A DNA stretch of 64,000 nucleotides, from contig NC_037674.1 in the NCBI RefSeq assembly GCF_003255815.1, positions 3,414,388 through 3,478,387 of the forward strand, written 5' to 3'. The first letter of the stretch is position 1. Each line of letters opens with the position of its first letter. Shown here in pieces: positions 48,196 to 60,622 of the stretch. This DNA is from Theropithecus gelada. Taxonomy: Eukaryota > Chordata > Mammalia > Primates > Cercopithecidae. Below the pieces are notes generated by a model, which saw only the letters and a list, made by a program, of their open reading frames with translations, had not been told where the DNA came from and did no database searches. Made by a program: the position numbers and the translations under genes.

Positions 48196-49939
48196 AACCG
48201 ACGGCACCCCCCTCCCGTGCATGCATCAAGTGGGACCCAGACGGGCTCACCACAGCTCAGGGCATGAGACCAGGGCTCCAGGAAGGGCCTGAGCTTCAGC
48301 ACATCAGGAGCTGGGCACCTGGCTGACAGACACTGGCCCGGATCCATTGGGCCCAATGCAAGTCTTCCTCTGAGCTCACCATCTAGGACAGGAGGAGGAC
48401 ACGTGTCCAAATAGGGCCTCATGCCTTTATATGGGGAAGGTGGGTAGGGGATATCCATGTGATAGGATCCGTGCAGGGCACTGATGCGTCACAAAGACGG
48501 ACACAGACCACCTTTGGCCCTCCCAGCCACCCAACCCCGGAAGGACAAGGTAGGCAGGTCGCTGGTCTCATGCAAAAAGTCCAGGCTGCACCCTACTGCA
48601 GGTCCTGAGAGCACCTCCACTGACCTGCTGGCTGCCCTGCACAATGCCAGGTCCGCCCTGAGACCACTGGGCACAGGCCAGGGCCACCAACCAGCACATG
48701 GCCAACCAGGAGGCTGGCCTGGATGCCACACACTGCTGCAGACTTGGCAGTCGAGAGCCTGCCCCTGTCCCTCTCCAAGCACACACTGGAAATCACAGCC
48801 TGGGGCTCCAGGGCTATGTACTTTCTCTGATGGGTCCCCATCCATGCCCTGCACACCTCCCAAACACAGAGTCAGGCCACACTCAACCAATCCAGGGACA
48901 CATGGTGTGCTCCCCTTTCCTTGGGCCCAAGAGGCTGCCACCCTGGAGGTGACCCCATGGCTCTGAAGCAGCCTGGGTGGCAAATTCCCAGGACAGGTTG
49001 CTCAACAGCGGGACTTCCCACCTTAGGAAGCCACCACTCCCGCCATTCAACCTCCGGGAAGGGGTGACCCCAAGCATGACCCAAGCTGTCCCCATGGTCC
49101 AAAGCCCATGAGTTCCAGGGCCAGCCTGCAGCACCACAGGTACTGGCCAGAGCTCAGCCTTGACCTAGCCCCAGGGAAACAGCACCACCCACCACCAGAC
49201 TCAAGGAGGCGCCATTGGGATGGCCCATTGCTCAACAGGGTCAGTCTCATTCAGGGTCATGGGTGTCCTTGAAACTGCATGGCATGATCCCCATGGACCT
49301 GATTGCCTACCCCTCTCCCCAGAACCCCCGTAGTGCCCCAGACCCTCTGTAGCCACCTCATGTGTCCTGGGCAGTCCTTGAGGCCTGACTGACGCACCGA
49401 GTCTCAGATAGGAGCTGCCCTGCATGGGGTTGAATGAACTCTTTCCTGCCTGGACCACCATCACCCCTGCTGGGCTTCAGGATAGGCATCCTTCTTGGGT
49501 ATGATTCCCAAGGAAGTGGTCCTTCTGGAGAACTCATCCCCAGTGGGAATTCAGGTCCACACTTTTAGGAAATTCTTGTGACCCGAAGGCAGACACATGG
49601 TGACCCCACTCTGCCTCGCTCATGACCCATGACCCAAGCAGGATCCACTCACCTATGCCAGTCAATGCCAGGGGGCCCACCTGGGCAGAAGAGCTCACTG
49701 AAAGACACAGGGGAGAACGGGGGCTCAGGAAGGAGCCACCCACATGCCCCGTCCAGGAACCAGAGCACCAACACCAAGCCCACACAGGGAGCCAGGGCTG
49801 CCTCATGGAGGAGTGCAGAGGCAAGGTTGGATCCCCTCAAGATGCCCTTCAGGGCCTTGAGGTCTCTAGTCCAAAATACAGTAGCCCTGCCTGTGACCTT
49901 GGGATCCCAGCATCCTCTTCCAAAATTCTCACCTAGGCT

Positions 49940-50021
49940 GGGCCTCAGCGTAATCCTATTGAGCATGATTTTTAAGTCATCACTTCTCTTCAGGACAATA
50001 TAAGGTTCTCATTATTGACCC
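49940..50021 (-). ncRNA. SNORD115: SNORD115 copy 19 (C box ATAATGA)
   Basis: Guide, D, D' and C' are intact, but the C box is ATAATGA (plus strand ctcattattgaccc). This breaks one of the tandem sheared G-A pairs of the kink-turn, so 15.5K/SNU13 binding and RNA stability should suffer. Exon A 50078-50198 has also lost its acceptor (CCAA/ATGG). Exon B 49653-49697. Confidence 0.94.
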
Positions 50022-51851
50022 AACCCAGGGCACCCCCCTCCCCACTCGTGCATCCAGCAGGACCTGGATGGGCTCACCACAGCTCAGTGCGGGAGACCAG
50101 GGCACCAAGAAGGTCCTGAGCTTCAGCACACTAGGGGCTGGGGATCTGGCTGACGGAGGCTGGCCCACAGCCAGGGGGTCTTCCTCTGGGCTCACCATTT
50201 GGTGAGATAGGTGGAGGGTGGGTCCAAACAGGGCCTCACCCTGCCACGCGGGGAAGAGAGCGGGCAGTGCTGGCTCACACATGCTCTCCTTCCATGTACC
50301 CATGTGATGAAATCCATGCGGAACACTGACCCACCTCCACTGACCAGTAGCAGGGAGGATATGGGGCCCTCCCTGCTACTGAACCCTGGAAGGACAGGGC
50401 AGGAGGTTCACTGCACTCAAGCAAGAACACCTGGGCTGTGCCCTACTGCAGGCCCTAAGAGCACCTCCACTGCCTGTGCCGGCTCCCCGAACAACCCCAG
50501 GGCCGCACCAGGACCCCTCGGCACAGGCCAGGACTATCAACCAGCTCATAAGCAATCAAGAAGGCTAGCCTGGATGCCACGAACTGCTGCAGGCCTGGCA
50601 GTCACATAGCCTGCACCGGGGCATGGAGAGTGCCCCCTCAGACACCCTCTATAAGTGTGCTAGAAATTGCGTCCTGGGGCCTCAGGGCCATGTGCCTTCT
50701 CTGGTGGGTCCCCATGCATGCACCACATACCCCCCAAACATTCTCCCCACTCTCGGCCATTCAGGGGACACATGATGTCCTCTCCTTTCCTTGGGCTCAA
50801 GATCCCGCCTCCGTGGAGGTAAACCCATGGCTCAGAAGCAACCTGGACAGCAATTTGCTGGGTCAGGACCCTCAAGAGTGGGCCTTCCACCACAGGATGC
50901 CTGCCACTCTTCCGGCCACTCCACCTCTGGGTAGGATGGCCTCCAGCAGCAGGCAGGCTGCACCCTTGGCCCAAAGCCCACAATTCCCAGGGCCAACCAC
51001 CAGGTGCAGGCCAGAGCTCAGCCTTGACCCAACCCCATTGAAGCCACGCTGCCCACACCAGGCTTAAGGAAGCACCACTGGGATAACCCATTGCTCAACA
51101 AGGTTGGTCCCATCAGGGCCATGGGTGGGGCCTGACCCTTGAATCTTCACAGCCTGACTCCATAAACTCGATCACCCACACCCTGCCACCATCCCACCGC
51201 CCCCAGCAAGCCTCAAGCATAGAGAGTTCCTGCTTAACACCCGTGGCCTCCGGAGATCCTATGGATCCCCTCATGTTGCCTGGGAGTCCTCAAGCCCTGA
51301 CCAGTGCACTGAGTCTCAGCTAGGAGCTGCACTGCGTTGGTTTGAAGGAACCCTTTCCTGCCTGGACCACTGTCACCCCTGTACGGCTTCAGGGAAGGAG
51401 TCCTTCTTGGGACCAGTTTCTATGGAAGACGCCCTCCTGGAGAAACCAGCCCTCCCCAGTGGGAATTCAGGTCAGCTCCCTAAGGAAACCTAGTCTAAAG
51501 GGTGACCTTTGGCAACCCCATGCACCTTGGCTTATGGACCATGATGCCAGCAGGACATACTCACCTATGCCCCTCAAGGCCAGGGGGACCACCTGGGCAG
51601 AAGAGCTCACTGAAAGACACAGGGGAGAACAGGTACTCAGGGAGAAGCCGCCAATATGCCCCATTCACGGGGAGCGGTAGGGCCGACACCAAGCCTGCAC
51701 AGGGAAAGTGGGTTGCCTCATGGACAGGCGCAGAGACAGATTTGGGCACCCCTGAGATGCCCAGGGCCTCAGTGACTCCAGCCCAAAATACAGTGGCCTG
51801 GCTGGGGATCTCAGGATCCCACCATACTCTTCCAAAATTCTCGCCTAGGTT

Positions 51852-51933
51852 GGGCCTCAGCGTAATCCTATTGAGCATGATTTTTAAGTCATCACCTCTC
51901 TTCAGGACAATATAAGGTTCTCATCATCGACCC
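51852..51933 (-). ncRNA. SNORD115: SNORD115 copy 20
   Basis: Boxes and guide match the canonical form, including the atcgaccc 5' end. The outer stem has one G-U change (ggttgggcc). Exon A 51989-52119, exon B 51565-51609. Confidence 0.97.
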
Positions 51934-53750
51934 AACCCAGGGCACCCCCTTCCCGCATATGCATCCAGCAGGACCTGGATGGGCTCACCAAGCTCAGTGC
52001 AGGAGACCGGAGCACCAGGAAGGGCCTGAGCTTCAACACACCAAGGGCTGTACACCTGGCTGAAAGACACTGATGTGGGGCCAGTGGTCCCAATACAAGT
52101 CCTCCTCCAGGGCCACCATCTGGGGGGACAGGAGGAGGACATATGTCCAACCAGAGGCTCATGCCTCCATGCAGGGAAGAGGGTGGAGGGATGCCAGTTC
52201 ACGCATGCTCTCCCTCCATGGACCCATTTGATGGGATCCATGGGAAACACTGATGTGTCACAGACACAGAGGACCCTTGGCCCTCCCTGCCAGGGAACCC
52301 TGTGAGGACATGGCAGGCAGGTCACTGGGCTCGGGCAAGACACCCAGGCTGCACCCTACTGCAGGCCACCAGAGCACCTCCACTGCCCACACTGGCTGTC
52401 CCACATGACCCCAGGGCTGCACCCAAACCCTGGGAAAGGACCAGGGCCACCAACAGCTCATGGCCAACCAAATAGACTGGCCCAGATGCCACGTGCCACT
52501 GCCAACCTGACAGTTGCACAGCCTGCCCCTGGGAATGGAGGGGGTCCAGGACCGTCTCCAAGCGTGCACTGAGAAATTGCAGCCTTGGGCCTGAGGGCCA
52601 CGTGTTTTCTCTGGTGGGTCTTTATCCATGCCCCACAAAACACCTCCCACATGCAGAGCAGGGCCACGCTCGGCCAGTTGAGGAAAACATGGTGTCCTCT
52701 CCTTTCCTTGGGCCCAAGACCCTGCCAACCCTGGAGGCGACCCCATAGCTCAGAAGCAGACTGGATGGCAAATTTCCGGGACAGTTCCTTCCACAGCTGG
52801 CCTTCCCACCTCAGGAGGATACCCTTCCCACCACTCGCCCACAAGGAAGGGGTGAATCCCCAGCGGGACACAGGCTGCACCCTGGGCCCGGTGCCCATGA
52901 ATTTCAGGGCTGGACTGCACCACCAACAGGCACTGGACAGAGCTAGTATTGACCCAACCTCAGGAAAACAGCGCCACCCCATACTTGGTTCAAAGAGGCA
53001 CCCCTGGGATGCCCCATTGCTTAACAGGGTTGGTTCCCTTCAGGGCCATGGATGTGGTGTGATCCTTGAATCTGGGGCCCAATCCCATGGGCCGAATCGC
53101 ATACCACTCTCCGGGTTCCGAGAGACCCTGCGAGGCCCCTGTGGTGCCCTGGAGCCCTTGTGACCCCCCTCAAAGGGCCTGGCCATCCTAGGGGCCTAAC
53201 CCAAGCACTGAGTCTCGGCTGGGTGCTGCCCCGCGTGGGGCTGAGGGAACCCTTTCTTGCCTGGACAACTGTCACCCCTGCAGGGCTTCAGAGAAGGCAT
53301 CCTACTTGGGTCAGACTCACAAGGAAGCTGCCCTCTGGGAGAACCCATCCCAGGTAGGGATTCAGGTCAGCTCCTGAGGAAACCCTCATGGCTCAAATGC
53401 TGACCCTCAGCAATCCTATGGCCTGGCTCATGGCCCATGACCCAAGCAGGAGCCACTCACCTATGCTGATCAATGCCAGGGAGTCTGCTGGGTGAAAGAG
53501 TTCACTGAAAGACACAGGGGAGAACAGGGGCTCAGGAAGGAGCAGCCAAAATGCCCCGCCTCCAGGAAAGCAGAGCGCTGACACCAAGCCCACACGGGGA
53601 GCTTGGGCTGCCTCACGGGGGAGAGAAGACAGAGTTGCGCCCCCAGTGAGGTGCCCTTCAGGGCTTCCAGGTCTCCAGTCCAAAATACAGTGGCCCTGCC
53701 ACGGACCTCATTGATTCCCAGTGTCCTCTTCCAAAATTGTCACCTAGGGT

Positions 53751-53832
53751 GGGCCTCAGCGTAATCCTATTGAGCATGATTTTTAAGTCATCACCTTTCT
53801 TCAGGACAATATAAGGTTCTCATCATTGACCC
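53751..53832 (-). ncRNA. SNORD115: SNORD115 copy 21
   Basis: Boxes and guide are intact; single change ctttcttcagg. Exon A 53889-54019 (donor GTGAGA, acceptor CCTGCAG/ATAGTG), exon B 53461-53504. Spacer beyond exon A is shortened by a deletion near 54197. Confidence 0.97.
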
Positions 53833-54878
53833 AACCCAGGGCACGTTCCTCCCCATGCATGCATCCAGTGGGACCCAGATGTTCTCACCATAGCTCAGTG
53901 TAGGAGACCAGGGCACCAGGAAGGGCATGAGTTTCAGCACACTGGGGTCTGGCATCTGACTGATGGACACTGGCTTGGGGCCAGGGGACCCAGGAAGAGT
54001 CTTCCTCCAGGTTCACTATCTGCAGGGACGGGGGTCAGGTGTCCAAACAGGGCCTCACATCTCCATGTGGGAAAGGGAGCAAGGGGTGCCTGCTCACACA
54101 TGCTGTCTCTCCATGGACCCATGTGATGGGATCCATGTGAAACACTGACAGTAATGGACCCAGGGAACCCTTGGCTCTCCCCGCCACTGAATCCTAGAAG
54201 CCTGACCCTATGGGCCCGATTGCCCACCTCTCTCCGGGGATGGAGAGCCCCCCGCACAATCCCCATGGCACCCTGGAGCCCCTGTTGTCCTGCTCATGGG
54301 GCCTGGGCAGTCCTCAAGGTCAGACCTCATGTCAGTAGGGAGCTGCCCCGCATGAGATTGAAGGAACCCTTTCCAGCCTGGACCACCATCACCCCTGCAG
54401 GGCTTCAGTGAAGGTGTCCTCTTGGTGTCAGATTCCCCAGGAAGCCACTGTTCTGGAGGACCAACCCATCCCTCCATGGTGGGGATTCAGGTCGGCTCCC
54501 TGAGGAAACCCTCCTGTCCCGAAGGCTGACCCTCAGTGACCCCATGTGTCTGCCTCATGGCCCATGAACCCAGCAGGATCCACTCACCTATGCTGGTCAA
54601 TGCCAGGGGACCCATCTGAGCAGAAGAGCTCACTGGAAGAATCAAGCGGAGAATAAGGGTTCACGAAGGAGCCACCAACCTGTCCTGCCCCCAGAAAACC
54701 AGAGTGCCAACACCTAGCCTGCACAGAGATCCTGGGCTGCCTCACAGAGGAGTATAGGGACAGGGTTGGGCACCCCCCAGATAGCCTTCAGGGCCTCCAG
54801 GTCTCCAGCCAAAAATACAGGGGCCCTCCTGGGGACCTCAGGAGCCCAGCATCCTCTTCCAAAATTCTAACCTAGGCC

Positions 54879-54960
54879 GGGCCTCAGCATAATCCTTTTG
54901 AGCATGATTTTTAAGTCATTACCTCTCTTCAGGACAATATAAAGTTCTCATCATCGACCT
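54879..54960 (-). ncRNA. SNORD115: SNORD115 copy 22 (guide with two mismatches)
   Basis: C, D' and D boxes are intact. C' reads TAATGA, and the guide is cataatccttttgagcat (two mismatches, one central). The first base is A, which loses the outer stem pair. Exon A 55017-55147, exon B 54588-54632 (acceptor TCTTCCAG). It lies 1128 bp from copy 21. Confidence 0.94.
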
Positions 54961-55816
54961 AACCCAGGGCATCTCCCTCCTCACCGCTGCATCCAGCAGT
55001 ACCCGAATGGGCTCACCAAGCTCAGTGCAGGAGACTAGGGCACCAGGAAGGGCCTGAGCTTCAGTACACCAGGGGCTGGACACCGGGCTGATGGACACTG
55101 GCCCAGGGCCATTGGGCCCAAAACAATTCTTCCTCTGGGGTCATGATCTGGGAGAACAAGAGTAGGACAGTTGTCCAAACACAACCTCATTCCTCCATGT
55201 GAGCAGAAAGTGGGGTGTGGCAGTTCAAGCATACTCGCCCTCCATGGACCCATGTGATGGGATGCATGTGGAACACTGGCCCATCACGGACACAGGGCAC
55301 CCAGTGCTCTTAGCCACAGAACCCTGGAAGGACAGGGCAGGCGGGTCACTGGGACCCTACTGGCTCACCCACACAACCCGAGGGTCATGCCAGGACTACT
55401 AGGCACAGGCCAGCGCCACCGACCAGTTCACGGCAAACCAAGGAGGCTGGCCTGGATGTCAGATGCCACTGCAGACCTGGCAGTCACATAGCCTATCCCT
55501 GTGCATGGTGGGCACCCACCCAGATGCCCTTTCCCAGCACATACTGGAAATAGCAACCTGGGGTCCCAGGCCACATGTTTTCTCTGGTGGGTCCACATCC
55601 ATGCCCCACACACCTGAACACAGAGCAGGGCTACAATCAGCTAATCAGGGGACACACAGCATCTTTTCCTGTCCTTGGGCCCAACATCCGCTACCCTGGA
55701 GGTGACCCCATGACTGAGAAGCAGCATGGGCCGCATATTCCAAGGACAAGACCCTCGACAGTAGGCCTTCCAACCTCAAGGCAACCATTCCCGACACTTG
55801 ACCTTTGGGAAGGGAT

Positions 55817-55880
55817 GACTTCCAGCCACAGGGAAGGTGGGACTTCCAGCCACGGGGAAGGGGGACCTCCAGTGGGAGCA
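55817..55880. repeat. Local 24-bp tandem duplication in spacer
   Basis: About 2.6 units of 'gacttccagccacagggaagg' and its variants, starting at 55817, 55841 and 55864. It occurs only in the spacer between copies 22 and 23; no function is suggested. Confidence 0.85.
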
Positions 55881-56774
55881 GGCTGACCCCTTGGCCCAAA
55901 GCCGACGAGTCCAAGGCCAGACCTCAGCACCACCAGGCGCCGGCCAGAGCTCAGTCTTGACCCAAACCTAGGGAAACAGTACCACCCCCCTCAAGGCTCA
56001 ACAAGGCCCATGGAATGGCTCATTACTCAACAGGGTCTGTCCCATTCATGGCCATGCATTGGGCACAATCCTTAAATCTCTACAGCTCAACTCCATGGGC
56101 CCTATTACCCACCTTTCTTCATGAATGGAGAGCTCCTGTGTGACCCCCATGGCATCCCAGAGCCCCTATTGGCCCCTCAGGTGGTCTGGGCAGTCCTTGA
56201 GGCCAGACTCGAACACCTAGACTCATCTGGGAGCTACCATGTGTAAGACTGAAGGAACCCTGTCCTGCCTGGACCACTGTCATCCCTGCAGGGCTCCAGG
56301 GAAGGCATCCCCCTTGGGTCCGATTTCCCAGGAAGCCACCCTCCTGGTGGACCAACCCATCCCTCCCCGGTGGGGATTCAGGTTTGCTCCCTGAGGAAAC
56401 CCCCCTGTCCCAAAGGCTGCCCTTCAATGACTCCACGTGGCCTGGCCCATGGCCCATGATGGCAGCAGGATCCACTCACCTATGCCAGTAAATGCCAGGG
56501 TGCCCTGCCTGGGTTGAAGACCTCACTGAAAGACACAAGTGGAGAAGTGGGGCTCAAGGAGGAGCTTCCACGTGCGCCCCCGCAAGGGAACTGGACCACC
56601 AACAGCAAGCCCGCACAGGGAGCATGGGCTGCCTCACGGAGGAGTGCAGAGACAGCGTTGGGCACCCCAGATGCCCTTCAGGGCCCCCAGGGCTCTAGCT
56701 CAAAACTAATAAATAAAGTCCCCTACCGGGGACTTCGGGATGCCAGCATCCTCTTCCAAATTCTCACCTAGGGT

Positions 56775-56856
56775 GAGCCTCAGCGTAATCCTATTGAGCA
56801 TGAATTTTAAGTCATAACCTCTCTTCAGGATAATATAAGGTTCTCATCATCGACCC
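56775..56856 (-). ncRNA. SNORD115: SNORD115 copy 23
   Basis: C, D' and D boxes and the guide are intact. C' is damaged (plus strand gtcataacc), and one stem pair becomes G-U (gagcctc). Exon A 56913-57042 has a GTAAGC donor but has lost its acceptor AG (CCAA/ATGG). Exon B 56480-56525. Confidence 0.95.
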
Positions 56857-58641
56857 AAACCAGGGCACCCCCCTCCCCATGCATGCATCCAGCGGGACCC
56901 AGATGTGCTTACCACAGCTCAGTGTAGGAAACCAGGACGACAGGTAGGTCCCAAGCTTCAGCACACCAGGGTGGGCACCTGGCTAATGGCCACTGGCCTC
57001 GGTCCATTGGGCCCAATGCAAGTCTTCCTCCAGGCTCACCATTTGGGGTGACAGGAAGAGGACATGTGTCCCAACAAGGCCTCATCCTTCCATGTGGGGA
57101 AGGGGTAAGGTATACCCATGTGATGGGGTCCATGAGAAACAATGACCTATCATGGACATGGGGAGCCCTTGGCCCTCCCCATCACCAAACCCTGAGAAAA
57201 CAGGGTAGGTAGGTCTGGGCTCAGGCAAGATGCCCAGACTGCACCCTACTGACGGCCTTGATAGCATCTCCACTGTCCAAGCTGTCTGCCCCACACAATT
57301 CCAGAGCCACTCCGGGAACACAGGGCACAGGGAACCAACCAGCTCATGGCCAGCCAAGGAGAGTGGCCCAGAAGCTATATGCCACTGTGGACATGGAAGA
57401 TGCATAGCCTGCCCCAGGGTGAGGTGGGCACCTGCCTAGGTGCTATTTGCAAGCCACACCCGAAATCAAAGCCTGGAGTCCCAGAGCCACATGCTTTCTC
57501 TGGTGGGTCCCCATCCATGTCCTGCAAATGTCCTAAACACAGAGTCAGACCACCCTTGGGCAACCATGGGCTACATAGTGTCCTCTCTTTCCTTAGCCCC
57601 AAGACCCCACTACCCTGGAGGTGACCCCATGGCTCAGAAGAGGCCTGGGTGGCATATTCCCAGGACAGGACCATCGACAGTGGGTCTTCCTACCTCAGGA
57701 TCCACTCTTCCAGTCCCTCACCAACCAGCAAGGGGTGATCTCTAGCAGGACCAGGCTGCCAAATGGACCAAAGCCCAGAAGAACCTGGGCCGGCCTGCAG
57801 CATCACCAGGTGCTGGCCAGAGCTCAACCTTGACCCAAACCCAGGGAAACAGCGCCGCCCCCCACCAGGCTCAAAGAGGCGCCATTGAGATGGCCCATTA
57901 CTCAACAGTCGGTCTCAGTTAGGGCCATGGTTGGGATGCAATCCTTGAATCTCTGTGGCCTGAACCCACGGGCCCATTCGAGCACCTCTCCAGGAAAAGA
58001 GAGCTCTCGTGTGACCCCTGGGGCACCCAGAGCACCTGTGACACCCGTCATGTGGCCTGGGCTGTCCTTCAGGCCAGACCTGCATACCAAGTCTCAGCTG
58101 GAAACTGCCCCACATAGGAATAAGGGGACACTTTCCTGCCTAGACCACTGTCATCCCTGTAAGGCTTCAGGAAAGGCATTGTCTTGGGTCTGATTCCCAA
58201 TGAAGCCAGTCTCCTGGAGAAACCACCCCTCCCCAGTGGGGATTCATGTCGGCTCCCTGAGGAAACTCTTCTTTCCCAAGGGCTGACCCTCAGTGACACC
58301 ATGTGGCCTGGCTCATGGCCCACGATGCCAGCAGAATGCACTCACCTATGTGCGTCAATGTCAGCGGGCCCACCTGGGCTGAAGAGCTCACTGAAATACA
58401 GAAGACACAAGAGGAGAACAGGGGCTCAGGAAGGACCCAGCAAGGTGCCCTACCCCAGAGAACCAGAGAGCCAACACCAAGCCCACACAGGGAGCCTGGG
58501 CTGCCTCATGTAGAAATGCAGAGACAGGGTAGAGCTCCCCCAAGATGCTGTTCAGGGCCTGGATTTCTCCAGTCCAAAATACAGTGTCCTGACAGGGACC
58601 TAGAAATCCCAGCATCCTCTTCCAAAATTCTCACCTAGGCT

Positions 58642-58723
58642 GGGCCTCAGCGTAATCCTATTGAGCATGATTTTTAAGTCATCACCTCTCTTCAGAACCA
58701 TATAAGGTTCTCATCATTGACCC
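58642..58723 (-). ncRNA. SNORD115: SNORD115 copy 24
   Basis: Boxes and guide are intact; gaaccatataagg replaces ggacaatataagg. Exon A 58785-58916. Exon B 58346-58390, whose acceptor reads TGTATTTCAG with a short insertion upstream. Confidence 0.97.
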
Positions 58724-60540
58724 AACCCAGGGCACCACTCCCCCCAACCCATGCATGCATCCACTGGGACCCAGATGTGCTCACCACAGCTTTGTGCAGG
58801 AGAGCAGGGCACCAGGAAGGGCCTGAGCTTCAGCTCACCAGGGGCCGAGCACCTGGCTGAGGGACACTGTCCCAGGGCCAGTGGGCCTCATGCAATTCTT
58901 CCTCCAGGGTCACCATCTGGAGGGGTGGGGGACAGTTGTCCAAACACGGCCGTCGCCTCCATGCAGGAAAGTGGGCAGGGCATGCTGGCTCACAGATGGT
59001 CTCCCTCCCTGGACTCAATACACGGGATTCATGTAAAACAGTGACGGTTATGCACTCAAGGAAACCTTGGCCCTCCCTGCCCCTGATCCCTGGAAGGAAA
59101 GGGTAGGCAGGTCATGGGATTCCAGCAAGACGCCCAGGCTGCACCCTACTGTAGGATCCTGGAGCACCTCCACTGCCCACACCAGCTCCCCCACATGACC
59201 TGGCCACACTTGGACCACTGGGCAAGGCCAGGGCCACCAACCAGCTCATGGCAAACCAAGGAGGCTGGACTGGATGCCATGTGCAGCTGCAGAACTGGCA
59301 GGCACATAGCCTGCCCCTGGATGTGGAAGGCACCTGTCCAGGCGCCTTCTATAAGCCTACACCAGAAATCGCATCCTGGACTCCCAGGGCCACGTGCCTT
59401 CTCTGGTGGGTCCCCATTCATGCACCACGTACCTCCCAAACACAGAGCCAGGCCACACTCGGCCAATCAAGGGACACATGGTATCTTCTCCTTTCCTTTG
59501 GCTCAAGACTCCACCACCCTGTAGGTGACCCCATGTCTCAGAAGCAGCCAGGGCAGCAAATTGCTAGCACAGGTCCCTTGACAGTGGACCTTCCACCACA
59601 GGATGCCACCCTTCCAGCCACTCCACTTTGGGGAGGGGTGACCTCCAATGGGACGCAGGCTGCACCCTTGGCCCACGATTCCCAGGGCCAACCACCAGGT
59701 GCCGGCCAGAGCTCACCCTTGACCCAACCCTAGTGAGGCCGCACCACCCCCACCAGCCTCAAGGAGGCACCAGTGGGATGGCCCATTGCTCAACAGGGTC
59801 TGCCCCATTCTGGGCCCAGAGTATGGCTCAACCCTTGAGTCTTCACGGCCTGACTCTGTAAGCCCGATCACCCACACCCAACCCCCTGCAAGCCTCGGGG
59901 AGGAAGAGCTCCTGTATAAGACTCCTGGCCCCAGAGACCCTGTGGATGCCCTCATGTGACCTGGGCAGTCCTCCAGACCTGACCTGTGCACCAAGTCTCA
60001 GCTGAGATCTGCACTGCGTTGGGTTGAAGGAACCCTCTCCTGCCTGAACCTCTGTTACTCCTGCAGGGTTTCAGGGAAGGCATCTTTCTTGGGATCGATT
60101 TCCAAGGAAGCCGCCCTCCTGGAGAAACTATCTGTCCCTGGTGGGGATTTAGGTCGGCTCCCTGAGGAAGCCCTCGTGGCCTGAAGGGTGACCCTCAGTG
60201 GACCCCCATGGCCTGGCTCATGGGCCATGACCCCAGCAGGATCCACTCACCTATGCTGCTCAAGGCCAGGGGCTCACCTGGGCAGAAGAGTTCACTGAAA
60301 GACACAGGGGAGAACGGGGGCTCAGGGAGGAGCCACCAACCTGCCCCAGCCCATGGGAGCCAGTGTGCCAACACCAAGCCCGCATGAGGAACCTGGGCTG
60401 CCACACAGAGGAGCACAGAGACAGGGTTGGGCATCCCCAAGGTGCTCTTCAGGGCCTCAAGGACTCCAGCCCAAAATACTGTGGCCCTGCCAGGGGACCT
60501 TGGGATCCCAGCATCCTCTTCCAAAATTCTCACCTAGGCT

Positions 60541-60622
60541 GGGCCTCAGCGTAATCCTATTGAGCATGATTTTTAAGTCATCACCTCTCTTCAGGACAAT
60601 ATAAGGTTCTCATCATTGACCC
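60541..60622 (-). ncRNA. SNORD115: SNORD115 copy 25
   Basis: Matches the array consensus throughout, with the attgaccc 5' end. Exon A 60677-60808, exon B 60251-60294, good splice sites. Confidence 0.98.
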
